DNA of 64,000 bases, from contig OZ025727.1 of the NCBI GenBank assembly GCA_964019335.1, forward strand, positions 122,001 to 186,000, in the 5' to 3' direction. This document shows positions 20,418-30,281 of this stretch, piece after piece (the stretch's first letter is position 1; the number at the start of each line of letters is the position of its first letter). A program made the translations under genes and the position numbers. This DNA is from Diplonema japonicum. Its lineage: Eukaryota; Euglenozoa; Diplonemea; Diplonemida; Diplonemidae. The notes beneath the pieces were generated by a model. It did not search any database and was not told the origin of the DNA. It saw nothing but the letters and a program-made list of their open reading frames with translations.

Positions 20418-21195
20418 CCCGCAGCCCCCCAATTGCCCCGTGAAGGTACGAGTGTCTCGTCAATGCTTAAATATTTTCCCGGCCCTGCTGCTTTTGCCCA
20501 CTTGTCATCAATTCTGTCCAGAAACCCTCGTATCTTCACAACATATCACCGTTTGACCCTTCTGTGTGAGTGAAGTGGAGGCTACTTTTGATTTCCCGGT
20601 AGCGTCTCCTGGGCATCGTGTTACTGAAAAGGGGGATTTTCATGGGTCCTGTGGACCAATACGACTGCTGATTCTGGGCACGCCGTAAACCCATCGCAAT
20701 GCTCAATCCGAGTAAGCGGTGGAGTCCTCAGCGCCCTTTTGCTTGTTTGTCTCTTCTTGGATGACGTCTGTGAGCTTCTTATAAAAAAACCGAAAGGAAT
20801 AATCATTTTGCGTCGTCAGGTTTCTGCGTACCACGGGACAGCTTTTTTTCTCCCCACTGGCCTATTTTATGGTCTCTATGGGTACCAACTCCCTTGCCCA
20901 TGAAGGTTGGACCTCGTCCGTAGCTGTTTTGGCTTTACCTTTGCGTTTTTTGGGAACAATTTGGGCACAGTATGCACACCCGTTATTTTGCGTTTTTAGC
21001 CTATCTACTCGGATTTGGGACCTACTTGGTGGGTGGATAACAAGGTAAAGTGATGCAGCGCAGCATGAAATGCAGTTGAAAATAACTCCTCACTATAGTC
21101 GTTCTTGGAGATCCAGGGGTAGTGGGGTTGAAAAAGTACATAGAGAAAAAAACGATTTTTCAAAACGACAAATATTTGCGCCTTGGAGTGTTATG
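20418..21195 (-). pseudogene. Truncated piggyBac element B copy (unit 1)
   Basis: Closely similar to 11862-12659 of element B: the minus-strand transposase 5' half up to the DETLVPSRGNWGL region, plus the outer end ...CCTTGGAGTGTTATG. The catalytic second half and the other TIR are missing. It ends only about 75 bp before the start of surface-protein gene 5, between that gene and its conserved 5' module. Confidence 0.85.
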
Positions 21196-21268
21196 TAATG
21201 CTCATGGGCTTATTATATTTACACAGCTCGGGTACTAATCTTTTATATATAAAAAAAAAGAGGGAGAA

Positions 21269-22810
21269 ATGCGTGTGCTCTTGTTGTGTCTCTTGGCGTG
21301 TCTCGGGACGGCGGCAGGGAAATGCATGACCACACAATACACAGACTGTTTGTGGATGAGAAACGTGACCAGTACGTGTTCGTCGGTGGAGGTGTACAGT
21401 GGTGAGATGCTGTGTGCTTGCGATGCTCATGTGGGGGAATGCGCGAGGCAGTATGGGTGTGCTGACGAATGCGTGGCCACGATGGCCTCGAAGGGCTGCG
21501 GGGCGGACTGGTGCAACATGGTGAACGTGACGAAGCCCACGAAGGTGGTGGCTGTTTACAGGTTCACACAGAAACAGAAATTGTCGAGCAGCGCAGTCCA
21601 CGACCTGATGAGGACTCTGGCTGGTACGGAGAGCGGGTTTGACTATACCGTGACGGACCTCAGTGCAGCTAACCCGACACTGCCCCCTGGTGTCTCCCCG
21701 AGCCAGATTGAACTCTTGTGTAGTCAAATGAAATACAAATTCGACTGCGAGAAAACCTTCGGTTACTGCAAATGGAATGGTGCAGAGTGCGACTCTGCTG
21801 GAAAATCTTCAGGACCCGCACCTGTTCCCGTACCAGGACCCGCCCCTGTTCCCGTGCCGGGACCCGCACCTGTGCCTGTACCAGGGCCCGTCCCGGCACC
21901 CATTGACACCAGCGACGTGCGGCCCATTGTGTGCGCGCACATGGGACAGCTTGATAAGTGCTTGGATCTTAAGAAAGAATGCACTACGTCCAAAGATGGA
22001 AAGTGCATTGCCAACCCAAATGGTTTTCCAGTTCCTGCGGCCCTTGTGTGCCCGACCATCACTAATGAGAAGAAGTGCCACGTCGTATTCGGGATATGCC
22101 TGTGGAAGAGCGGCAGGTGCGTGGTGAACAGCGGGCCCATCCCTGGTGAGCCTGACGTGAGGCCCATGATGTGCTCCCACCCTGAGGCGTGCGTTGAGAA
22201 GCAAACAATGAAATTCTGCAAAAAGGTCAACGGGGTGTGTGCTCCCAATCCCGACGGCACACCTGTGCCCGCACTCATGGTGTGCCCCGTCTTAGAGCGT
22301 TATGCGTGCATGGACCCTGATGTCCCATTCTGCGATTGGATTGATGGCAGGTGCACGATTTACGGTGGCACGAGTCGTGGTGGTGCTGTGCTGTCTGGCG
22401 GTACGAATGCTCGCAATGCTGTTGTCCTCGCTGCTGAGGAAGCATTCGTGACAAGCCGAGCTGCTGACACGCTTTCGGGTGAAGCGACATGGCAGCTAAC
22501 TGCTGGGGTCGAGTTCACTCACATGTTCATAAACAAGCCTCTTGTGGAAGTCTTAAGGCAGCAGATGGACGTGGCAGCCACCTCGAAATACTGGACAAAA
22601 CATGGGGCGTCTCTCTACAAAGCGGCCGTGGTCGTGAAGGCTGGTGAAGGCGAGCCCACAAAGAACGGAGGTGGTTCATCAGGTCCAGGAGGAGGAAACG
22701 CTGTTGGAATCGCCTTCGGTGTTCTTGCTGGGGTTGCCCTTGTGGGTGTCGTGGGCTTCTTGGTCATCAAGCACAGGCAGCAGGAGGGCATTGGGATGCA
22801 GCTGGACTGA
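21269..22810 (+). CDS. Cysteine-rich type I membrane protein with Pro-Val-Pro repeats, tail-truncated (family member 5)
   Basis: 513 residues. Order: signal peptide (MRVLLLCLLACLGTAAG); paired-Cys domain ending GCGADWCNMV; VYRF; linker; DCEKTFGYCKWNGAEC. A short tandem repeat GPAPVPVP (three units) acts as a spacer, followed by modules SDVRPIVC and PDVRPMMC, a juxtamembrane domain and a transmembrane helix starting GNAVGIAFGVLAGVALVG. The open frame is identical to member 6 until residue about 512. A net 20-bp deletion at about 22796-22800 then shifts the frame to an immediate TGA and removes a 33-residue acidic tail that is still present, out of frame, downstream. It is probably still membrane-anchored but has lost its cytoplasmic tail. 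Confidence 0.85.
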   Translation: MRVLLLCLLACLGTAAGKCMTTQYTDCLWMRNVTSTCSSVEVYSGEMLCACDAHVGECARQYGCADECVATMASKGCGADWCNMVNVTKPTKVVAVYRFTQKQKLSSSAVHDLMRTLAGTESGFDYTVTDLSAANPTLPPGVSPSQIELLCSQMKYKFDCEKTFGYCKWNGAECDSAGKSSGPAPVPVPGPAPVPVPGPAPVPVPGPVPAPIDTSDVRPIVCAHMGQLDKCLDLKKECTTSKDGKCIANPNGFPVPAALVCPTITNEKKCHVVFGICLWKSGRCVVNSGPIPGEPDVRPMMCSHPEACVEKQTMKFCKKVNGVCAPNPDGTPVPALMVCPVLERYACMDPDVPFCDWIDGRCTIYGGTSRGGAVLSGGTNARNAVVLAAEEAFVTSRAADTLSGEATWQLTAGVEFTHMFINKPLVEVLRQQMDVAATSKYWTKHGASLYKAAVVVKAGEGEPTKNGGGSSGPGGGNAVGIAFGVLAGVALVGVVGFLVIKHRQQEGIGMQLD

Positions 22811-22938
22811 AAACAGTATCTCTGATGATGACGGTGAAGACGCAGCCGCAGAAAGGGAAGATGTGAGTAAAGTTGCTGATGTTTAGTATAATGAGGGGAA
22901 AAAGAAAACAAAAGAAAAACGAAATGAAATTCACACCT

Positions 22939-22982
<44 letters not shown>

Positions 22983-24177
22983 CTTTTTTTATTTATTATC
23001 TGACCTCCATGTGCCACCCAAGCATTTGGCGAGCCAGTTATACCAGCGCGTAAGAAGACTTTGTTAAGAAGAAGAATATGGGGGGGGAAAAAAAGACAAA
23101 AAAAAACCCCCCCTCCCTCCCTTGTTAATGAAGTTGCAATCTCGATTTGAATTGGGTAGCGCGCTAGCGGCCGGTGCTAGCAACACCCACCAAAGCGAGA
23201 AATTAAAAAAGAGAATAATAAAACGCCCCTCCCGGCCGTTATTGGCGTAAGAGCGCCAATATGATATTTAGTCGATTCTGTTATAAAAGGGTTTTTTCTT
23301 TTTCTTTTTTTTTTTTTTTTTTTTTCTTTCTATCATCCACTCGCCGTCCCCCCTCCCCCAGTAGTTTGGTTTTTTTAATTTTTTTTTTTATTTTTTTTTT
23401 ATTTATTTTTTTTTTTTTTTTTGTTAAACTCTCCCGAGAGAGCCGTTCCCTTGGTGTTGGAGCTTGCGTAATAATTTATCCTATAATTCATTTTCTTCCA
23501 TAGTTTTTTTTCTTCTTTTTTTTTCTTGTTCTTCTTTCCTTTCTCTCCTTTCTTTTTTCCTCTTTTTTTTATCTTCTTTGAAGGTTATTTCTAACCTCTC
23601 TCTCTCCCCTCTCTCCCCTCTCTCTCCCCTCTCTTATCGATTCTTTCATTTAAAGTCCCCCCGCCCCCTTCCCCCATAAATTCTGTCCTCTGTTGTAAAA
23701 TTAAAAAGAAAACGATGAAGGATTTGAAAAGGTAAGAAACCCCTTGGGACCCCCCTGCCTGGATATTCTTTTTCTTTTTGAGAAAAAGCGAGACCTTGCA
23801 GGGTTAAGGGTAAAATCGAACCTCATCGACTCTTTACAAAAACTACTTTCGAAAAGCTCAAAAGATCAACTGATGAGTTCCTTCAAGCAGGATCTATTCT
23901 TTGTCTTCTTTGTTTTCCCATTTATTGAAACACTAAGGGCACCAAGCAGCTTACCAAGTTTTCTTTCCCCTTCCTGACTCCACACTCTTTTTCTTTCTCT
24001 TCTAGATGTCTTACAGCGCCAATTTTCTTTTTTTTATTTCGTAACTGTGCCTTGACAAGTATGAATAGGACGTGAAATAAATCCATAAATCAGAAGATCT
24101 TTTTTTGATGTCTTCTGTGTGTCTCCTCCTTTACTGTCTCTTTTGAGTCCGTGCCGGGGTTTCAGATCGGGGGTATA

Positions 24178-24955
24178 CCCGCAGCCCCCCAATTGCCCCG
24201 TGAAGGTACGAGTGTCTCGTCAATGCTTAAATATTTTCCCGGCCCTGCTGCTTTTGCCCACTTGTCATCAATTCTGTCCAGAAACCCTCGTATCTTCACA
24301 ACATATCACCGTTTGACCCTTCTGTGTGAGTGAAGTGGAGGCTACTTTTGATTTCCCGGTAGCGTCTCCTGGGCATCGTGTTACTGAAAAGGGGGATTTT
24401 CATGGGTCCTGTGGACCAATACGACTGCTGATTCTGGGCACGCCGTAAACCCATCGCAATGCTCAATCCGAGTAAGCGGTGGAGTCCTCAGCGCCCTTTT
24501 GCTTGTTTGTCTCTTCTTGGATGACGTCTGTGAGCTTCTTATAAAAAAACCGAAAGGAATAATCATTTTGCGTCGTCAGGTTTCTGCGTACCACGGGACA
24601 GCTTTTTTTCTCCCCACTGGCCTATTTTATGGTCTCTATGGGTACCAACTCCCTTGCCCATGAAGGTTGGACCTCGTCCGTAGCTGTTTTGGCTTTACCT
24701 TTGCGTTTTTTGGGAACAATTTGGGCACAGTATGCACACCCGTTATTTTGCGTTTTTAGCCTATCTACTCGGATTTGGGACCTACTTGGTGGGTGGATAA
24801 CAAGGTAAAGTGATGCAGCGCAGCATGAAATGCAGTTGAAAATAACTCCTCACTATAGTCGTTCTTGGAGATCCAGGGGTAGTGGGGTTGAAAAAGTACA
24901 TAGAGAAAAAAACGATTTTTCAAAACGACAAATATTTGCGCCTTGGAGTGTTATG
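24178..24955 (-). pseudogene. Truncated piggyBac element B copy (unit 2)
   Basis: Duplicate of the fragment at 20418-21195, with the same truncation points and position between the 5' module and gene. It was carried along by the segmental duplication rather than inserted independently. Confidence 0.85.
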
Positions 24956-25028
24956 TAATGCTCATGGGCTTATTATATTTACACAGCTCGGGTACTAATC
25001 TTTTATATATAAAAAAAAAGAGGGAGAA

Positions 25029-26666
25029 ATGCGTGTGCTCTTGTTGTGTCTCTTGGCGTGTCTCGGGACGGCGGCAGGGAAATGCATGACCACACAATAC
25101 ACAGACTGTTTGTGGATGAGAAACGTGACCAGTACGTGTTCGTCGGTGGAGGTGTACAGTGGTGAGATGCTGTGTGCTTGCGATGCTCATGTGGGGGAAT
25201 GCGCGAGGCAGTATGGGTGTGCTGACGAATGCGTGGCCACGATGGCCTCGAAGGGCTGCGGGGCGGACTGGTGCAACATGGTGAACGTGACGAAGCCCAC
25301 GAAGGTGGTGGCTGTTTACAGGTTCACACAGAAACAGAAATTGTCGAGCAGCGCAGTCCACGACCTGATGAGGACTCTGGCTGGTACGGAGAGCGGGTTT
25401 GACTATACCGTGACGGACCTCAGTGCAGCTAACCCGACACTGCCCCCTGGTGTCTCCCCGAGCCAGATTGAACTCTTGTGTAGTCAAATGAAATACAAAT
25501 TCGACTGCGAGAAAACCTTCGGTTACTGCAAATGGAATGGTGCAGAGTGCGACTCTGCTGGAAAATCTTCAGGACCCGCACCTGTTCCCGTACCAGGACC
25601 CGCCCCTGTTCCCGTGCCGGGACCCGCACCTGTGCCTGTACCAGGGCCCGTCCCGGCACCCATTGACACCAGCGACGTGCGGCCCATTGTGTGCGCGCAC
25701 ATGGGACAGCTTGATAAGTGCTTGGATCTTAAGAAAGAATGCACTACGTCCAAAGATGGAAAGTGCATTGCCAACCCAAATGGTTTTCCAGTTCCTGCGG
25801 CCCTTGTGTGCCCGACCATCACTAATGAGAAGAAGTGCCACGTCGTATTCGGGATATGCCTGTGGAAGAGCGGCAGGTGCGTGGTGAACAGCGGGCCCAT
25901 CCCTGGTGAGCCTGACGTGAGGCCCATGATGTGCTCCCACCCTGAGGCGTGCGTTGAGAAGCAAACAATGAAATTCTGCAAAAAGGTCAACGGGGTGTGT
26001 GCTCCCAATCCCGACGGCACACCTGTGCCCGCACTCATGGTGTGCCCCGTCTTAGAGCGTTATGCGTGCATGGACCCTGATGTCCCATTCTGCGATTGGA
26101 TTGATGGCAGGTGCACGATTTACGGTGGCACGAGTCGTGGTGGTGCTGTGCTGTCTGGCGGTACGAATGCTCGCAATGCTGTTGTCCTCGCTGCTGAGGA
26201 AGCATTCGTGACAAGCCGAGCTGCTGACACGCTTTCGGGTGAAGCGACATGGCAGCTAACTGCTGGGGTCGAGTTCACTCACATGTTCATAAACAAGCCT
26301 CTTGTGGAAGTCTTAAGGCAGCAGATGGACGTGGCAGCCACCTCGAAATACTGGACAAAACATGGGGCGTCTCTCTACAAAGCGGCCGTGGTCGTGAAGG
26401 CTGGTGAAGGCGAGCCCACAAAGAACGGAGGTGGTTCATCAGGTCCAGGAGGAGGAAACGCTGTTGGAATCGCCTTCGGTGTTCTTGCTGGGGTTGCCCT
26501 TGTGGGTGTCGTGGGCTTCTTGGTCATCAAGCACAGGCAGCAGGAGGGCATTGGGATGCAGCTGGATACAGATGACGTCGACTTCACCGAAAACAGTATC
26601 TCTGATGATGACGGTGAAGACGCAGCCGCAGAAAGGGAAGATGTGAGTAAAGTTGCTGATGTTTAG
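25029..26666 (+). CDS. Cysteine-rich type I membrane protein with Pro-Val-Pro repeats, full length (family member 6)
   Basis: 545 residues. Same architecture as member 5, with the intact tail after the transmembrane helix: basic KHRQQ, then an acidic Asp/Glu-rich stretch (DTDDVDFTENSISDDD...). The tail is what member 5 lost, so this copy represents the undamaged form. The paired-Cys N-domain and C-x-W modules place it with the other six paralogues; the proline-rich spacer between the first module and the repeated modules is specific to members 5 and 6. Surface role inferred from signal peptide, N-glycosylation sites and the single helix. Confidence 0.88.
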   Translation: MRVLLLCLLACLGTAAGKCMTTQYTDCLWMRNVTSTCSSVEVYSGEMLCACDAHVGECARQYGCADECVATMASKGCGADWCNMVNVTKPTKVVAVYRFTQKQKLSSSAVHDLMRTLAGTESGFDYTVTDLSAANPTLPPGVSPSQIELLCSQMKYKFDCEKTFGYCKWNGAECDSAGKSSGPAPVPVPGPAPVPVPGPAPVPVPGPVPAPIDTSDVRPIVCAHMGQLDKCLDLKKECTTSKDGKCIANPNGFPVPAALVCPTITNEKKCHVVFGICLWKSGRCVVNSGPIPGEPDVRPMMCSHPEACVEKQTMKFCKKVNGVCAPNPDGTPVPALMVCPVLERYACMDPDVPFCDWIDGRCTIYGGTSRGGAVLSGGTNARNAVVLAAEEAFVTSRAADTLSGEATWQLTAGVEFTHMFINKPLVEVLRQQMDVAATSKYWTKHGASLYKAAVVVKAGEGEPTKNGGGSSGPGGGNAVGIAFGVLAGVALVGVVGFLVIKHRQQEGIGMQLDTDDVDFTENSISDDDGEDAAAEREDVSKVADV

Positions 26667-26719
26667 TATAATGAGGGGAAAAAGAAAACAAAAGAAAAAA
26701 CGAAATGAAATTCACACCT

Positions 26720-26756
<37 letters not shown>

Positions 26757-27230
26757 CTTTTTTTATTTATTTATCTGACCTCCATGTGCCACCCAAGCAT
26801 TTGGCGAGCCAGTTATACCAGCGCGTAAGAAGACTTTGTTAAGAAGAAGAATATGGGGGGGGGAAAAAAAAGACAAAAAAAAAGAGAAGAAGAGAAGAAG
26901 AAAGAGAAGAAGAAAGAGAAGAAGAATATGAGGGGGGAAAAAAAAAAGACAAAAAAAAACCCCCCCTCCCTCCCTTGTTAATGAAGTTGCAATCTCGATT
27001 TGAATTGGGTAGCGCGCTAGCGGCCGGTGCTAGCAACACCCACCAAAGCGAGAAATTAAAAAAGAGAATAATAAAACGCCCCTCCCGGCCGTTATTGGCG
27101 TAAGAGCGCCAATATGATATTTAGTCGATTCTGTTATAAAAGGGTTTTTTCTTTTTCTTTTTTTTTTTTTTTTTTTCTTTCTATCATCCACTCGCCGTCC
27201 CCCCTCCCCCCGTAGTTTGGTTTTTTTAAT

Positions 27231-27633
27231 TTGATGTTCCCTTTTTTTTTTAAACTATTTAAAATTATTCTTTATTCGTGTCCTGACGTTTTTCTTTTAG
27301 GGGGCTTGCGGCCTCGTTGGGCTGCTTGGGAATAGATTACTTGATTTCCCAGACGAGGAATTGAGAGAGATGAATTCCTTTTTCTGTTGCATATTTCTTT
27401 TCCCCCTACTTTTTATTTTATCTTAAAGCTGATATGGCCAGTGCATTGAAAACTGACCTTTTTTTTTTTTGTGTTCTGCTACTTTTTAAAAAAGAAATCG
27501 GTTTTCTCCCCCCCCCCCCCCCCCCTAGCCTAGGGCTATGCCGGCAAGAAACGGGGAAATGTTTTTGTATCTGTTTCCTTATTTCTCAAAAAGAAGAAAT
27601 CTTGGAAACGCGTTAGATAGCCCTAGGGGGGTC

Positions 27634-27666
<33 letters not shown>

Positions 27667-28187
27667 CATTTCAGTTTTTTCGATAAGGGCATTTTGGGCC
27701 CTTAAAAAAAGACCTAACCACCCCCAAAAGTGCCCACATGCCACCCAAACCCCTGTTTCCCCATGGTTTTTCGGCCTCAGAAGTGCCCAGGATCATGTTC
27801 CAATTCTTGGGGGCCCTCGGTACAAACCCAGTGTAATCCTATGTAACGTTAAAAAAGGGATATCGGGCCCTTTTTTTAGTAATTAGAACTGGAATGTACC
27901 GCACAAAAAAAAGAAAAGTGTTCCCATTCCCAGAAAAAAAGGAAAAACGAAACCAACAACAAACCCTTTTATACCAACCCGAGAGATTTTTTTTTATTCT
28001 CTTCTTTTTTTTTTTTTTTTTTTTCCCTTTTTTTTTTTCCCCTTGTTATTAAAAAAAAAAACCCCCTTTAAAAAACAAAAAACCGCCCCCCCCCCCCCCC
28101 CTACTCATTCTCCACTAGTTTATTTTAAAAAAAAGAAAATTTTAAAGAAAAACAAAACTCATATCAAAACAGGGACAAATACATAAA
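27231..28187. other. Intergenic with short inverted repeat
   Basis: No gene. CCCCTAGCCTAGGGCTAT near 27520-27540 is partly complementary to ATAGCCCTAGGGGGGTCG near 27616-27634, so 27515-27636 could fold back. Many T, A and C runs. Confidence 0.45.
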
Positions 28188-29480
28188 ATGCGCGTTCTAC
28201 TTGCCGCATACCTACTACTGGCTCTTCTTCAAACTGCTAAGGCGCAATGCAACTCAGCGGCCTTCACACAGTGCATTTCAGAGCACACAACAACACCACC
28301 TTACAACAACACATGTGCAACAAGCAGCGGGTTCACAGGCGAAGCATTGTGCGCGTGCCAAGCCCAGTACGGCACCTGCGCGAAGAAACATAACTGTGCA
28401 AGCAGCTGCATCACCGAGATGGCGACAAGTAACTGTGCGGCGACATGGTGCGATGTAACTAATGTGTCGAAGCCCATGAGGTTCAACACGGTCTACAGGT
28501 TCACGAAGGAGATCACCTACATCCAGCTGGAACAATACCTCCTTGCCACCCTGTCACCGATAATCGACTCTGCTTGGATAAGCATTACGTACATCACAGA
28601 TGTAACGGTTTCGACACCCGCTCCGACGGCCCCCACAGGCATCACTCAACAGCAACTCGACGAAGGCTGCCCTACAATACATTTCAAGTCCGACTGTGAG
28701 AAAGACACGCTTGGCTATTGCAAATGGTCCGGCAACGTGTGTGTCCCCAGCGGGAAGAAGGTCCCAACACCGGACACCCCTCCCCCCGGCCCCGTTGTGC
28801 CGCCGTCTGAGGATATCAGGGTTGTTCTTTGCACGCAGCTGGGAAAGGCAGACATGACACAGTGCGGTCTTTCCCCACTCTGCGCAGTTTCAAACAACGA
28901 ATGCATCCCTAACCCTAATGGGGACCCCTTATCTGCGGCGACATTCTGCTCGAGAATAAGTAACGCAGATATGTGCACTAGCGCCATGGGGGCCTGCAAG
29001 TGGAAGGGGTCTAAATGCACAGCAGCTGGGAGCACCAGGCGTACCTCCTCAGTGCTCGCAGGGGGTCCGTGGGAGGCAGAGGTACAGATTGAGATCCAAA
29101 AAACCAATTCCGATGTGTATGTAAACACTGGTTTCCAGCCAGCCTTCGCACTGCAGATGGACACGGCCGTTGCCTCCAGCGACTTGGCACAGTACGGTGC
29201 CACACTGCACAGGAAGACCATGTTTGAAGCTGCTGACAGTACTCCCCCTGAAAGCGGAAGCAGCGGCAGCAGTAGCGGGGCTTCTAGCTCCGACAGTGGC
29301 AGTGGCAGCGGTAGCAGCAGTGGGATGTCGATCGGTGTCATAATTGGAATTATAGCCGGGGCCGTGGTTGGTGTTGCCCTGCTAGGTATTGCAGCTTTTA
29401 TGCTTGTCAAACACAAGCAGTCGGCAATTGTAGGAGCCCCGCCCCCCGAGACCTACATCGATATGGTGGATGAAAAGTGA
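28188..29480 (+). CDS. Cysteine-rich type I membrane protein, intermediate form (family member 7)
   Basis: 430 residues. Order: signal peptide (MRVLLAAYLLLALLQTAKAQ); paired-Cys domain ending NCAATWC; VYRF; linker; DCEKDTLGYCKWSGNVC; one D-I-R module (EDIRVVLC... ending CKWKGSKC); a juxtamembrane domain; a Ser/Gly-rich spacer of about 30 residues; a transmembrane helix starting GVIIGIIAGAVVGVALLG; a short tail. With zero modules in member 1, one here and two in members 2-6, the family shows stepwise gain or loss of the D-x-R-x-C module. The Ser/Gly spacer is unlike the proline spacer of members 5 and 6. Confidence 0.85.
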   Translation: MRVLLAAYLLLALLQTAKAQCNSAAFTQCISEHTTTPPYNNTCATSSGFTGEALCACQAQYGTCAKKHNCASSCITEMATSNCAATWCDVTNVSKPMRFNTVYRFTKEITYIQLEQYLLATLSPIIDSAWISITYITDVTVSTPAPTAPTGITQQQLDEGCPTIHFKSDCEKDTLGYCKWSGNVCVPSGKKVPTPDTPPPGPVVPPSEDIRVVLCTQLGKADMTQCGLSPLCAVSNNECIPNPNGDPLSAATFCSRISNADMCTSAMGACKWKGSKCTAAGSTRRTSSVLAGGPWEAEVQIEIQKTNSDVYVNTGFQPAFALQMDTAVASSDLAQYGATLHRKTMFEAADSTPPESGSSGSSSGASSSDSGSGSGSSSGMSIGVIIGIIAGAVVGVALLGIAAFMLVKHKQSAIVGAPPPETYIDMVDEK

Positions 29481-30281
29481 AGAGGTTTTCTTTTTTTTTT
29501 TTTTTTTTTTTTCCCCCAAAAAAGAGAAAAAAGCTACAAACACGGTAACCCGAATATATTTTCCTGTCGTTCACGGAAACTTGTAAGCTGGCTTGAACGG
29601 CACTTGGTCAAAAAAAAAAAAAAAAAAAAAGAAAATGATGAAAGGCTCCCCAATATAGAAAGGATTACGAGATACATAAGACAGGTGGCCCCAAGAGGGT
29701 AAGGTGGGACGTTGACCTGCCACTTCGTTTCCTCCTGAAAAACTCCTTCCCTGGTCTTCAAGAAAACCCAAACAGAAAATTACCCGGCCTGGCAATTCTC
29801 GGAATCCGAAAAAGAACCCGGGAGTTGGTCGGTCGGGAGAAAGGTTCCTGTGGTGCCTGTCCGAAAAAGAACTGGAAAGGAAAGGAAAAGAATGAAAGTC
29901 TACAAAACAAAAAGCCAGTCAGATTCACGCTGGTATCCTGGCCTCCCACCCTACCTAGTTTTTATTTTCTAGCGAATATTTTTTTCTTCTTTTTTTTTCT
30001 TTTTTTTTTTCTAAAAGTATCCGCCTTTAGTTTATTATAGGTTGGTTTTTCTGAACTCTGTCCCGCTTTAACAATATTGTCGAGACATCAAAAAAAAAAA
30101 CTAGTTGATGGCAGCGTAATTAGTAATTCTACAAAGGTAGAAATATACTGCTCCCATAATATATATCTCAATATCTTTCTGTTGTTCACATTCTATTCCC
30201 CCCCCCCCTCTTCCCATGCCTCACGCTTCATAGTGTTCCAGTAACCAAAAAGAGGGCAAAAGAAAAAGAAGAAAAAAAACC
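29481..30281. other. Intergenic
   Basis: A T-run at about 29490-29513 follows the stop; no gene recognised. A C-run and pyrimidine stretch (about 30195-30235) ending in TTCCAG lies about 40 bp before the next start. Confidence 0.45.

Larger units (their letters stand above)
19590..23380 (+). repeat. Segmental tandem duplication, unit 1 (about 3.8 kb)
   Basis: Sequence from the T-rich tract near 19590 to GTAGTTTGGTTTTTTTAATT near 23360 is repeated almost exactly at about 23380-27230. The unit includes the 5' module, the truncated piggyBac piece, surface-protein gene 5 and its 3' flank. The borders fall in T-runs, which could have mediated unequal crossing-over. Unit 1 has about 40 bp near 20066-20106 that unit 2 lacks. 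Confidence 0.9.
23380..27230 (+). repeat. Segmental tandem duplication, unit 2
   Basis: Second copy of the unit described at 19590-23380, offset by 3760 bp across the gene. The 3' flank of this copy carries an extra purine (GAA)-rich expansion at about 26880-26930 that unit 1 lacks. Near-perfect identity elsewhere implies a recent event. Confidence 0.9.

Noticed and set aside
21669-22278. Minus-strand frames over the Pro-Val-Pro repeats
   Set aside because: Repetitive antisense products (GTGTGAGP-type), duplicated only with the + strand gene.
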